From: Taiwanofungus camphoratus
Lineage: Eukaryota; Basidiomycota; Agaricomycetes; Polyporales; Taiwanofungaceae
Length of the DNA: 64,000 nt
Assembly (NCBI GenBank): GCA_003999685.1
Contig: CP021220.1
Coordinates: 1,364,001 to 1,428,000 of the forward strand
Direction: 5' to 3'
Shown piece by piece: positions 22,775 through 34,443 of this stretch. The notes beneath the pieces are model-generated. The model was not told where the DNA came from and did no database searches. It saw only the letters and a program-made list of their open reading frames with translations. Made by a program: the position numbers and the translations under genes. Each line of letters opens with the position of its first letter. The first letter of the stretch is position 1.

Positions 22775-24485
22775 ATGTCTTTTGCCGGCAGACGCAGAGG
22801 AAACAAGGTCAAAAAGGGTGTTCAGTTCACCGTCATGGTGGTTGGTTAGTGATCTCACCGAACTGCCTCCTGTTTCTCTGCCACCGCTCATTATTGACGT
22901 CGCGTCGTGTCACTCTGTCTGTTGTGTTGACGATACAGGTGCCTCTGGTACTGGCCGCACGACGTTTGTGAACACCCTTTGTGAGTCGGAGGTGCTTGCC
23001 CACAAAGTCTCGGACAGCCCGGAAACTGCACATGTTGAGGAGGGCATCAGGATCAAGCCTGTTAACGTCGGTACGTGTTGTCGTTCTTCGTCCATAGTTC
23101 GCGTTCACATCGCCATCTCCAGAGCTCGAAGAGGACGGTGTTCGTATTGCTCTCACTATCGTTGATACTCCTGGCTTCGGTGACAACATCGACAACGAGT
23201 TTGCGTAGGATTTTCTTGGCACTCTGGCAACTAGGAGACAACTGAGATATTTGCATCTCGCAGCTTCCAAGAGATTGTAGGCTACCTCGAGCGTCAATAT
23301 GATGACATTCTCGCGGAGGAGTCTCGTATCAAGCGTAATCCCCGCTTCCGGGACAACAGGGTGCACGGTCTTCTGTACTTCATCCCCCCCACGGGCCATG
23401 CGTATGTCGTGCTTGTCTCTGGTACAGGTAGCCTCAGTTGTCTTATACTCACGCTTAGCTTGAGAGAGATGGACATTGAGTTGATGCGCCGCCTCTCGCC
23501 TCGTGTTAACGTGATTCCCGTCATTGGTAAGGCCGACTCGTTGACTCCCAGCGAACTCAGAGGGTTCAAGAAGAGGGTCTGCATTTCCTTTTTTTCAAAG
23601 CCATCGCACGTGATGACTCATTCTGCTTTAGATCATGGAGGATATCGAGTACTATGATATTCCTGTTTACAACTTCCCTTATGATGTGGAGGAGGACGAT
23701 GAAGACACCATCCAGGACAACAGCGAGCTCCGCGTTTGTTTTACTTCCATCGTGAATGATCTAGTGACTCAATGTGTCACTTATTTAGGCTATGATGCCC
23801 TTCTCCATCATCGGTTCGGAGGAGGAAGTTGAGATTGACGGTCAGCTTGCCCGCGCAAGGATATATCCTTGGGGTATAGTCGAGGTTGATAACCCGAAGC
23901 ACTCAGACTTCAGCCGGCTGAGGGGTGCACTTCTGAAGTATGCATCGCTTCCGATCACCGTTAGTTCTTCACACTGATAGGATCTTACACAGCACACATT
24001 TGTCTGACCTAAAGGCCTTGACGCACGATGTGCTCTATGAGACCTACCGTACCGAGAAGCTGTCGAGAACTGTACATTCAGACACGCAGTAAGTGACGAG
24101 TTTTGATCCTCGTCTTTCTAATCATTCAGACGTATTCCAACCCTGAATAGGGACTCCTCAATTCTTCCCGAGGAACTTGCAACTCAAAGTGTGCGCCTCA
24201 AGGAGGAGCAACTCCGCAGGGAAGAAGAGAAGGTCAGTCGCTGACGCTGAGAGCTCAGTTGAGATAAGCTTATCATATTTTTCGTTGCAGTTACGCGAGA
24301 TTGAATTGCGGGTCCAACGCGAGATCAACGAGAAGAGGCAGCAGTTACTGGCGAAAGAAGAATCACTGCGGTCCGTAAAATACGGAACTCTCCAGGTCAT
24401 GTTACTGATATCATGGTGTTCACTGTTCAGGAACCTCGAGAGTCGGCTTGCTGCCCAGGGCTCGCAGCCGGAATTCCGCGACTGA
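22775..24485 (+). CDS. CDC11: Septin, CDC11 group
   Basis: Septins polymerise into filaments at septa and hyphal tips; Cdc11-group members sit at the ends of the rod-shaped complex. The start gives MSFAGRRRGNKVKKGVQFTV, then the P-loop VVGASGTGRTTF, the switch-II DTPGFGDN, VHGLLYFIPPTGH, VIGKADSLT (AKAD-type G4) and the septin-unique element with YPWGIVEVDNP. The C-terminal coiled coil runs from LATQSVRLKEEQLRREEEK to LRNLESRLAAQ. The P-loop has Arg in place of the usual Lys, as in yeast Cdc11 and its orthologs. About eight introns are inferred; full length is about 390 residues. Confidence 0.9.
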
Positions 24486-25822
24486 TCTCAGTGAGCCACG
24501 AGGCGAGCGAAAATTATGATGGGACACCATTATACCCTTGTGTCTGTTTACCTCTCTGGACCGGTTATCTATCTTCGCCAGCCTGGTGTGTGCGTATTCC
24601 TGTGGGTTCATAAACCGGATAATCTATCATGTTTGAGTTGTCACTTTAGTACTTGACTTTACTTCTCTATCGTTCAGTCCTTCTAGCGTCTTTCCCAGCC
24701 GAGTGTTCCACGTCTTCGGGGACATCGTGACCCTCCACTTACGCTCCTTTAGCCATCTAATATCCTGTTTCCCAAGTCTGTTTAGCGTCGTCCATTGCAT
24801 CATAGTTCCTGTGGACATCGATTAGCTACCTTGTTGTCTTTCGTCGTGCGGAGGCATGACAACCAGGAGGAGGATGTACAAATGCAGTCGACTTTTGCCA
24901 TTGCCGAGGGGATCTGCCACGAGTTCACAGGACGGAGGAAGTGATGATCAGAAATAGATGTTCCCACCGGTGGTGGTGGCGTCGACGAACATTGATTGTT
25001 GTGCGACAGGTCACAGTCTCAGCTTTGTGTCTGAACTATAGTCAAACAATCGCCGTGGCGGGGCAGCCTGGTATTTGCTCACCGCCGTTGAAGGCACCGG
25101 GGAATGCACCACAGGAGAGCTTGGGCCCCTGAGCGAACAGATGTAGAGGACTATACCATGTCGTGATCGCATTCGCTGTTGGGAAGTCGGCCATAAGCAA
25201 TTGTGATGTCGAACTGTAATGAAAACCATTAACCGCCACCCATTGGAACTCCGCCAGTCGGTTGCGGAACAACATTCGGGGAAGAGAAGCACTCGACTGT
25301 GGCGGCTGTTAGTAGCCTGCTACTGATCCTCGCCCTCTCCCGCGTCCAGCTGAGCTTTCTCCTTACCCCCGCACCCGTTTGTCTCGTTGTCTCGTTCCCC
25401 GTCGCTGGCGTACCCTTGATCACCGCAGTTCCCGGTGCGCAGCAGGTGCATGATCTCGAGCTCGCCCTTCATCTTACCCAAATAGGCTCTAGCGCTTCAA
25501 CAGCCCAATCGGCACACATTCTCCTCAGGTCTCGGCCTATACCCAGGCCTCCAGCGTGCCTCCAAGAGCCTCTCTAACGTTCACATTCAGTTTCTGTGCA
25601 ATCTCCTTGCCCGGACAGGTCTCCTGCCGTGGCTTTCATTGACAATAACGTTGGCGGTTTCGGCGAGGCCATCGTTAAGCCTAAACAGGCCGCTGTATTG
25701 TTGAACAAGGGAAGTTCATTTCCGTCCCCAAGCGCTATTCGAATCGCGCGCGTTCTCTACGGCTCAGAGGTGCCAAACGCATCCTCATTTCCTTCTCTAG
25801 CTTCTGAGGTCCAACACTCACC
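24486..25822. other. Long intergenic region, no supported gene
   Basis: About 1.3 kb between CDC11 and the MIT-domain gene. Short open frames occur on both strands (for example minus 25042-25275 and plus 25299-25577), but none shows a family motif or a convincing exon chain. The last few hundred bases are pyrimidine-rich in places and probably form the leader of the next gene. A lineage-specific small gene cannot be excluded. Confidence 0.4.
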
Positions 25823-28800
25823 ATGGAACTCGACTGGGAGACGCGACCTCTTCCTATCCACAAGTCACGCGATTGGCATACAGCCCAGGACGCTGTAGAC
25901 CCTTCTTCAACAGCTGCTTCGTCTTCCGCTCTTGTCTCGCGCCGTCGTTCCATTGTCTTGCATGCTGCTCCTCCGGGTCCTCCGCCGAGTCAGCCCATTC
26001 CCAGCGTCCCACCCCTCACTACATCACAGTATGCAACGTACGATAGGTTACCCGACGCGTCTGAGTTTCAGAATGGTACAGGTTCACAGCTTAATCCATA
26101 TACACGACCAGCTGCTTCTGCCAATCTGGCTGCCGTTGCTGCCTTCTCCCAAGCCCGGTTTGCCGCCGTCTCGAGTTCAAGTGCTTCGCCATCACTAAGT
26201 CCGCCCTCATCTCCCGATAACCTCTCCGACTCTCCCCCTCCTTCAATGCTGCGCCCGATTTCCACCAAGCAGCCCCCGCATACACAGGACATTAAACCTG
26301 ATCGACTCTTACTGAGTCCCCCAGAACCACGTCCATCAGAGTCACGACCTTCATCACGACGTGCATTGACGAGGGCGCTAGAATTGGCCAGAGAAGCTGT
26401 GAAACTCGATTCTACCAATGATGACCCATATGGTGCTGTTGTCGCGTATTCACAGAGCGTAGCTCTCCTGAGTGAAGTGATGGAACGAGTGATGAGGGGG
26501 GAGGATAGCACAGAGAGTCGCAGAAGACAGAACGGGAGGCGGAGAAGTGTCGTGGCACAAGAAGAGGAGGTGCGACGGTTGAAGTCAATTGTGAGTCGAA
26601 TATCATCCTCGAAATGGCTGGACGCTAACTCTATATGTACTACCCTTCCGCTCGCAGCACGATACGTATGCGGATCGTATGAATATTTTGAGCCTTATAT
26701 ACAGTATACCGCTACCACCACATTCTCCGCCGTCGACGTACACCTCCTCGTCCATTTCTGCGTCAAGTAACTCTACACGACCATCCACCCCATCCTCGAC
26801 CTCCCCTTCTTCGGAGATATCCGAACCTAGTTCTGCCATCCCGTCATTATTACATCGACCAAGTCGCGATGAACCTCGACATTCATCCGAGACTGCGAGG
26901 GCGGACAGGGACGCAGATGACGAAATAGATGGAGCGGAGGTGATGGGCACTGCATTGTCCACATCCGCTGGCCGTCCTATGAGGGGGGTGCCAAGTCCTA
27001 ACCCCGGTGTGCACCCGTATGCGTCCACAAGCAGTCCTGTGGTACAAGATGCCACCCTACCCAGCTCGTCGAACCGTGCTTCTACAACAGTTCCTGCTGG
27101 GCGACGACCCCGCGCATCATCGACTCTTCCTCCTCCTGCACCCCCTCCAACGAGTTTGCCACCGCCAGCCCCCGCGCCCGCTATTGTAGAGCCTCTACCA
27201 GACAAATCATCTTCAAATCTGCTTAGACCTGCCGACATCTCTCGATCACGAGGAAGTTCTGTGAGTCATTCGCGAACCCCTTCCGGGAGTCGACTGGAAG
27301 CACTTCAGGAAGAGGTGGAGAAGTCCGACGGGTTGTTGTCTCCAACAAAGGAAATTGAAATTGGTCAGAAGTCTTCTCTTCTCGAGGAGTCTAATCGGTC
27401 AAGATCCAGGGATGGGCTATTTACCTCACATGGCTCCAGTCGGGACTCACATCCATTACCACCTCTTCCTTCACCTTCCTCGCAGGACTCAGCCTCAACG
27501 CCTCGCAATCCCCCTACTGCTGCCGCATATGCATCAGAACCCTCATCCCCCTACATCTCGCAGTTCACAACGCCTCGACCGCGAGGTGGGTCGACTTTCT
27601 CTGTGCGCTCCGACATGGCGACACCAACGAACAGGCCGTTGATCAACACGTCTCCGATGATGGGCACCATCTCGCAACGATGGACAAAGACGTCAGCTCC
27701 GCCATCGACAAACCCATCTTCGCCTACAGACTCAACAGCGACGACTGCATCTGTGCCTACTATGAGTAGGCTGAATGTGTCGACGTTACCAGCGAGTACA
27801 GTGTCGAGTTTAGGTATAGGGGGCCGAGATCGGGCATGGTCGCAGCCTGGTCGGCGACCCTCGTTGGCAAGCGCAAACCCATATCCATCCCCTTCGGTGG
27901 GCACACCGGGTAGCGCCCCTGTTCCACGCAAACCCTCTTTCCCGTCACGCCTCAATCCTTACGCTCCTCCACAAATTTCGATTAACACTGCCATGTCGTC
28001 GCCTCCCTTAGGGACATCAGCGATGACACCCCTCGTACCTCCTCCACCAATACCTCATGGTAACATTCCGACTGCACCATTGTCACCATTACCTTCTCTG
28101 GCCCCTCCCGACCCGCTAAGAAAACCCTACCACATGATGTCCTTGCTACGACAGACCATGATATCTAAGACGGGAGGCTACATCACAAGACGACTGCATG
28201 TTCCGCAGGAGGTGTGGTCACAGGGAGGCGCAAAGCTCACCAATATTCCAGAGAAAATCCGTGTTGTCGAGGTGCTCTGTTCTGCGCTTGAGGAGCTTCA
28301 AAATTGGAGTGTGGACTACTTCGGTGCAGGAAACGTGAGCAGCGGGATGGCCCTAGGCATCGGCAGTATCGGGCGGAAAGAGGGGGAGGCGTGGGCCTCT
28401 AAATTGGAAGACTTTACCACTGTATGCGACGGTGTTGTGAGCAATTTTGGCAAAAAGTTAGGGGTCGGTGAGGGCTTCGTAACCAAAAAGAGCAGCGGCG
28501 TAAGTGTTCGCGACTTGCCGATATACCTAATGATTCACCACATGACAAGCAGGTGACTTCATGGGGTGGAAAACTCACGCGGCAGTTCGACAAGTTCACA
28601 AACGGGAAAAAGTATGTCATCAACCTTACAGCTTTCAGGGTCTCCTGCTCATAGTTTTCAAGTCTTGATTCCCCAGCTATTTATGTACAGGGCCTGGCCA
28701 AATTATTCCAACGGGCTCAGATATTGGACGAGCATACTAAAGCTGCGACATCGGCACCGGCGGCTGCTTTGTATGTTGGCTTCCCGATCGACATACGGTC

Positions 28801-28930
28801 TGCACTTGAGCTGAAGCTCGGACATGCTTCGGAATTCTTTGCCAAAGTCGTGCTTACATTCGTGATCGGAGATTTGGCTCTGCTCCTCGATAAGTATGTC
28901 AAGAAGTGCGAGAAATGGCTCGCAGAATAA
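25823..28930 (+). CDS. MIT-domain protein with long disordered middle
   Basis: After a Pro/Ser-rich N-terminus, the stretch from RRALTRALELAREAVKLD through AVVAYSQSVALLSEVM to HDTYADRMNIL fits a microtubule-interacting-and-trafficking (MIT) three-helix domain, at about residues 180-290, split by an intron near 26590-26657. MIT domains bind ESCRT-III tails. A disordered Ser/Pro/Thr region of about 430 residues follows. The conserved C-terminal domain starts near PYHMMSLLRQTMISKTGGYI and runs through VEVLCSALEELQNWSVDYFG, WASKLEDFTTVCDGVVSNFG and VQGLAKLFQRAQILDEHT to LLLDKYVKKCEKWLAE. Three introns are inferred; the length is about 970 residues. The exact role is not known, but endosomal or septum-related sorting is plausible. 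Confidence 0.75.
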
Positions 28931-29690
28931 TTTGCGGCAGGAAGATTTTGTCAACTGTACACATCATTGCACCATCCATTTGTGACAGTCGTGGAAACAC
29001 AATTCATTGTAACATTATGCTTTTCAGGATTAGATTTCTCTCATCTGTTTCAATCTGGGTTCTTACAGTTTCTGCTTGTCTCTTCCTTACCCGGAATTCG
29101 TCATAGCCCTTTGCCCTATACATCCATATTGTCTTCTGCAACCTTCTGTGTACTTACATTGGGCTTCTGCGGTGCATAATCCTAGTCATGTAACATTATC
29201 CGTATATACCTGCTTAATAGTACATATCCGCGAGGGGATGGAAGTACACACGGAGGTTCTTAACGGAAAGACGATACATTGTGATGGTACACAAAGATGA
29301 TCGCTGAAATCGAAGATGAAAAGAATACAGCAAGAATTGGGCTACCAGTCCATGTGGTGTTTGAACAAGAATATGATACGGGGTATGCGTGAACAGGATA
29401 AACTCATGCGTGAATATTGCTTAGAAGGAGCTAGAATGAAGATTGACAGGTGGTGGTACAGTAGGCAATGGCTCGGGTTCAGGTGTCGGTTCCTTGCCAC
29501 GGAGCCTGCTGATAATTCGCAGACGTAACACTGTCGGGATCTGACATGAGCCACCTGCAGCGGAAAACAAAGCATCACCCTAACCGTAATCGAGGCGAGT
29601 GTTCTCGTCTGCGAAATCCTCTTCGTCAGAATCTCTGAGGGGATCCGTAGTCATTACAACATGCCACGCCTCTGGGAGAAGACGGTCAGT
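28931..29690. other. Convergent intergenic stretch, nothing supported
   Basis: This region lies between the 3' ends of the MIT-domain gene and the first IES1-like gene. It contains only short frames with no motif and presumably holds both trailers. Confidence 0.45.
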
Positions 29691-31576
29691 CTAGGATCTC
29701 AACGGTGTATCTGCTTGCCTCTCACGTTCAAGCATCGAACGTCGGGGGACAACCGACGCTGGTGCAGGTTGTCTTGGTGTATGGTAGGCTGGCACAGGGT
29801 ATGAAGGAGCAACATATGTCGGCGGAACATACGTCGGAGATGGGTATAGTAGCATAGCGTGCTGCATGTCCTGTGTTTGTGCTTCGCGAGGCCTCCGCGT
29901 GCGCGTGCGCATCGGCTTGCCGTTGGTTGACGGTACTGAGGCCGGGCTCGGTATTCGGCAAGGATAGGGGTCGGCAGATGCACGCGGGTTGATCAAAAAG
30001 TCTGGCGGCGGTGGGCGATGTGAGAGCTGTTCAAACGAAGGCAGGGAAGACTGGTGCGGATGGAGATGCCGCAGCGGAGGGAGTACCAGTGGTGGCGAGC
30101 CATGCCTTGACGCTGAGTGGTGATAAGATACACTATCGATATTTTCATGATATTGACTTACAATCCACACTGTCTTCTTCCTTGATCGTCGGCGCCAGTG
30201 AAGTTTGGCTTTCAGATGGCGATACTTCTCTTTCCCTGATTTTGTTTGATGTTCCTGCGGTGGCTTTGCCCTTGCCCTTACCCCTTCCCTTGAGAGTATT
30301 AGGTCTGGATCTGGGATGGGTCCTTTCTTGTAGGATATCTTCTCCGTCTTCCCGGGCCTTGCTCTCAACAAAGTCTCTCCTTTGTAGTGTCATCCTCTGC
30401 CCCCATTGCTTCTCTTCTGCAGTATCAACATTCTCTAGCGCTGCCTCTTCAGGAGACAGTGTGATCAATGGCGGAATCTGACCAAGAGAAATATTTGAAT
30501 GTGTATCGGAGAATGGATTTCCTCTGTAGGACGGTGCCTCATGATAATGATAGCATAACCAGAGGAAAGCTCGGGCCCGCGATTCAGAAGAGACATTGAT
30601 GGGGGTGAACAAGTCAAGGAAATCGAAAGAGCTATGTGAACCAAAATGAGTTCTGGCAACTGACTAGATGATGCTCGGATGTCATTTCCTTCTTTAGATA
30701 GTGCGCATGGCAGACATACCGCGGCGTGACTGGCAAAGATGAAAATGAGGTTGACTATGCTAGTAACAGGCGCCTCTCCTGAACGCTGAGAATATGTCCA
30801 TATAAGTCATGTCATGGTCTTCCAGACAGTCACGGCTTACGGTTCGAGCAAGCACATCAGAAGGGGTCAGGAGAGCGCCTTGAGACTCATTATCAAGGAA
30901 GCAAGACTTCAAGATATTCTTGATGCGAGGGGCATCCTGGAGATTACCGTCTGTCTTTTGCAGCGATGGAACAGGATGGTATGTCCTAAGAGCAGTCCGC
31001 ATCTCCGGAAAGACTAATTCAAAGAAAGGCAAACATCAGTGTCTGTGCAGAAGCGGTCGGCTAGGTCGTATACGAGATCGCCATTGATAAGAATACATAA
31101 TTGATGTAATTCAATGGCAGACCAGAACAGGATTAATTTGGGAACTTCTGGAATAGGGTAAGGTCGAGCAACACCCGCATACTCACAGGCCATGGTCGTA
31201 TTGATTCGCCCTACATTAGAGAGAAGGGACATTTTCCCGAACTCATCTCCAAATGCTGGCGACTCCTGTATTTTCTCCTTGGAAGCTTTCGAACATCGAG
31301 AAGAATGGATCAGACAGTTGATATACAAATCACGGAAAGTAACTTTTGAGCCAGCAGGATTTCCATGCAACGTGGGATACGGATCGCTGAACACGGCCAG
31401 GGAATTGTTGAATATATGGTCGAGGAGGTCGTACTGGAGGTCAACACGAGTTAAGGGTTCTCCGTCCGTGTGCTTGACGGCCAGTGTCTTTCGATGGGCT
31501 CCCTGGGGGCTGTGAAAATGTCAGAGGAATGGGATACCCACCTCTATAGTATTGTTACATACGTAGAGTTCGGCAT
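29691..31576 (-). CDS. INO80 complex subunit 1 (IES1)-like protein, copy A
   Basis: IES1-family proteins are fungal accessory subunits of the INO80 chromatin remodeller. The start is a five-codon exon (MPNST) at 31576. The next exon gives HRKTLAVKHTDGEPLTR, then VDLQYDLLDHIF, VTFRDLYINCLIHSSRCSKA, MSLLSNVGRINTTMA, FFPEMRTALRTYHPVPSLQK, TDGNLQDAPRIKNILKS, VNLIFIFASHAA and NVSSESRARAFLWLCYHYHE. The C-terminal third (from about residue 270) is basic and Pro-rich, and ends DTPLRS. It is paralogous to the gene at 50099, sharing the intron position after TTMA, but the C-termini differ. Which copy is the working INO80 subunit cannot be told from sequence. It is head to head with the esterase-family gene. 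Confidence 0.78.
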
Positions 31577-31963
31577 GTAGAGATAAGATGGCGAGAAGAT
31601 GTCGAGTGGGAGAAGGAGTTGCGGGCACCCAACGTTGCTTGCAGCCACAATTACGGCAGGACCCGATGCATAGTGGCCCGATTGGATCTCATAGCCTGCA
31701 GGCTACGACGATCCGCCAACTACGATTAACTGCGATCCTAGGATGGTATTTTACGTCCAAACCACACCCTGCGCCTCAGAGGGCCCATCTAGTGCATTAT
31801 CAGACCGTGGAGAGCCCCCAATGTTACGGCACAAAGCTGTGCAAGTATGGGGTGCACTGTACCCACTTGACTCCAGTAGCATGTCATAGCGACCACTCTA
31901 CCATGCCTTGAAATACACTCGCCCATGTCGCAAGGGGTATTGTTTTCTGCTCTACGACACAAC
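31577..31963. promoter_or_regulatory. Shared upstream region, IES1-like A / esterase-family gene
   Basis: A 387-base divergent intergenic region. The plus-strand open frame 31588-31911 shows no domain and is not supported. No TATA box is evident. Confidence 0.4.
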
Positions 31964-33980
31964 ATGGCATCAGGATCTCTCAAACAGAGAGCACTTCTCC
32001 AGAGTCATATGTACCGTCTGTCTTTTGAACAGTCTGCATACGACCCATTGATGTCTGCCATCGGTCCGTGAAGCCTGCTCATCAACCCTCTAACATGCTC
32101 ACTGGTATGCTGTAAGGAGATGCTCAGGTCGTTCTTATTGGCGATGGGTCTCATGGAACTTACGAGTTCTATGCCCATCGCGCCCAATTGACCAAGCGCC
32201 TAATCGAAGAAAAGGGCTTCACAGCTGTTGCCGTTGAAGCGGACTGGCCAGATGCCATCAGGATAAATAGGTAAGCAATACTCAAATTTCTCGTCATGCG
32301 CCTCAAGTCAATCCGACGACCCCATAACGTGCGTAGATACATACATGGCGGCGCCCTCAAAGATGGCAATATAAAATCAGCGCGTGAGGCGCTGAGTGAC
32401 TTTGAGAGGTGAGATTACCTCATGAATTCACATGTCATTCCAATGCTCACCGTTATTTCGTGTCATTCTATCCCACCTTGTACATGAATCAGGTTCCCGA
32501 AATGGATGTGGAAGAATGAAATCATGCCGCCCTTCATTCAGTATATGAGGGAGCACAACGATCGTGTCATGCAAGACACTAAAGATCCGTACAAGAAAGT
32601 ATCGTTCTATGGAATGGACTTGTACTCGCTCCATCGGTCTGCAGACGAGGTGCTCAAGTACCTGGAGAGTGTCGATCCTGAGGGTGCCAAAGCTGCTCGA
32701 AAGAAGTAAGGTCCTCCGATCTTTCTCTGGATAACGCAATTTTCACAAGCCACGACAGATACAATTGTTTTGAGCGCTTTGGAGAGGATACGACCCGTTA
32801 TGCATATGAGACTCAGTTTGGGCTAGCTAAAGTTAGTGATTGCCATGTTCTTTGTAGCAAGAAAACATCATCCGTGATGACGCTGCAACTTGTCACCGCA
32901 GAATTGCCACAAAGAGGTTATATCCAACCTCAAGAACTTAGTCGCCAACCATCAAAGATATATCGAGGAACATGGACTGGGTGGCGGTGGCGACCCCGCA
33001 GAAGAACAGTTCTTTGCAGAGATGAACGCCCTTGTAGTGAAAGATGCCGAAGAGTACTACCGCACGATGATGACACAGGATGTTCTGAGTTGGAACCTTC
33101 GGTGTGCTTGTACGTCACCAAGTTTGGGCCTAAGGTGAACTGACTGGGCATTGCATGATGCGATAGGGATGATCACTTTGCAAGAACGCTGGCAAAGATT
33201 GCAGGGCATTTGGGTTCTGCTGACAGGGACGGTGCTAACCCTGGAGAGGCGAAAATTGTGGTTTGGGCCCACAATTCACATATCGGTGATGCTCGAGCTA
33301 CTGACATGGGCAAAAGAAGAGGTCGGTCATAACCTATCCTCGTGGGTGATCAAAAAGCATTACTAAGAGGCGTTGTATATCTTTAGAAGAAATCAACGTT
33401 GGTCAACGGTGCCGAGAGATCTTTGGCGACAATAACGTATTTAACCTTGGCTTCCTTACTAACAAAGGGACCGGTATGTCTTCCTACGGGTTCAAATCAT
33501 CATACTCGTTACTTAGGCCTTTGACAGTCACGGCAGCTCGTCAATGGGACGACCCTCCTCACCTTCAGATGATGAACCCTCCTATAGACAGGTCGATCGA
33601 AGCCGTCTTCAATGATTGGGCCACTGATGACTGCTTTGTGATCACGCATAAGATCGTGAAGGCGCAAGGAAAAACAAGGAAGGTTGAAATAGCACAGGAA
33701 TTGACTGAGTAAGTTGCACAGGCCTTCCATCGGGCGGTGCGCGCTGATGATCGTCCAATTCAGCTTCCTGAACCTTCCGCGTTACCAACGGTTCATCGGA
33801 GTGATATACCGCCGTGCGACCGAGATTCCGTCGCACTATTCAAAGTGCAGCGTCGCAGATCAGTATGATGCTGTGGCACATATCAGGCAGTCGAGGGGTA
33901 TTCAACCCCTCGAGCCCGAGGACACTTGGAAGGAACCTATGCATGGAGAAGTAGACGAGACCTTCCCCTTTGGGATGTGA
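31964..33980 (+). CDS. Erythromycin esterase-family protein
   Basis: The product belongs to the erythromycin esterase family (Pfam 'Erythro_esteras'), whose bacterial Ere members open macrolide lactones; most other members have no known substrate. Exon 1 gives [13 protein letters not shown] ... [10 protein letters not shown]. Then come [20 protein letters not shown] (the catalytic-His motif), [52 protein letters not shown] (second conserved His pair), and [20 protein letters not shown]. The end is [20 protein letters not shown] followed by a short tail, DETFPFGM. About eight introns are inferred, so the gene is fully adapted to the fungus even if an ancient bacterial transfer is involved. Substrate unknown. 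Confidence 0.83.
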
Positions 33981-34443
33981 GAGGCCGGTCTTGAAGGTCC
34001 GCCAGAACATAAGACATATGTATTTCGAAGACAGATGTATGAGTAGGTATGAAATTGATTAACGAAGACGCCGTTGAGCAACCGTCAGGAATGTGGGTGA
34101 TCAGCGTGCCACGACTTTGACAGATGTGGCACAACAACGTCCCCTATATACGTCTACAAGTCCACGCAGCACTGCTCTTGAACTTGATGATTGGGATTGA
34201 GGAGCACCGCATGATGGTTGCCTTCCGACACGGCAACACTCAGTTTATGATATGTATGTCCGCGATATCGCGGTGGCGCCAGGCACGTCTTCGTCGGTGA
34301 TCAATGTCGGACGGAGAGCAACCCGGTAGCAACTTCGAGGTACATGAGTGTTCTCTTTGCTCCGCTTGCTCTCCTCCCCATTGTGTGTTGAGGGCTCCCC
34401 TTGCGTGATGCTGGACACTCCTGCTGGTTGATTTTTCGTCTCA
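33981..34443. other. Intergenic stretch before the membrane-protein gene
   Basis: No gene supported; probable trailer of the esterase-family gene and promoter of the next gene. An antisense frame at 34245-34580 overlaps the signal-peptide exon and looks accidental. Confidence 0.45.

Noticed and set aside
26603-27238. 211-codon minus frame and a 147-codon minus frame at 26068-26511
   Set aside because: Antisense images of the Pro/Ser-rich MIT-domain protein, with biased composition and no motif.
31588-31911. 107-codon plus frame in the divergent region
   Set aside because: No family motif and no splice partner; it overlaps the promoter of two well-supported genes.
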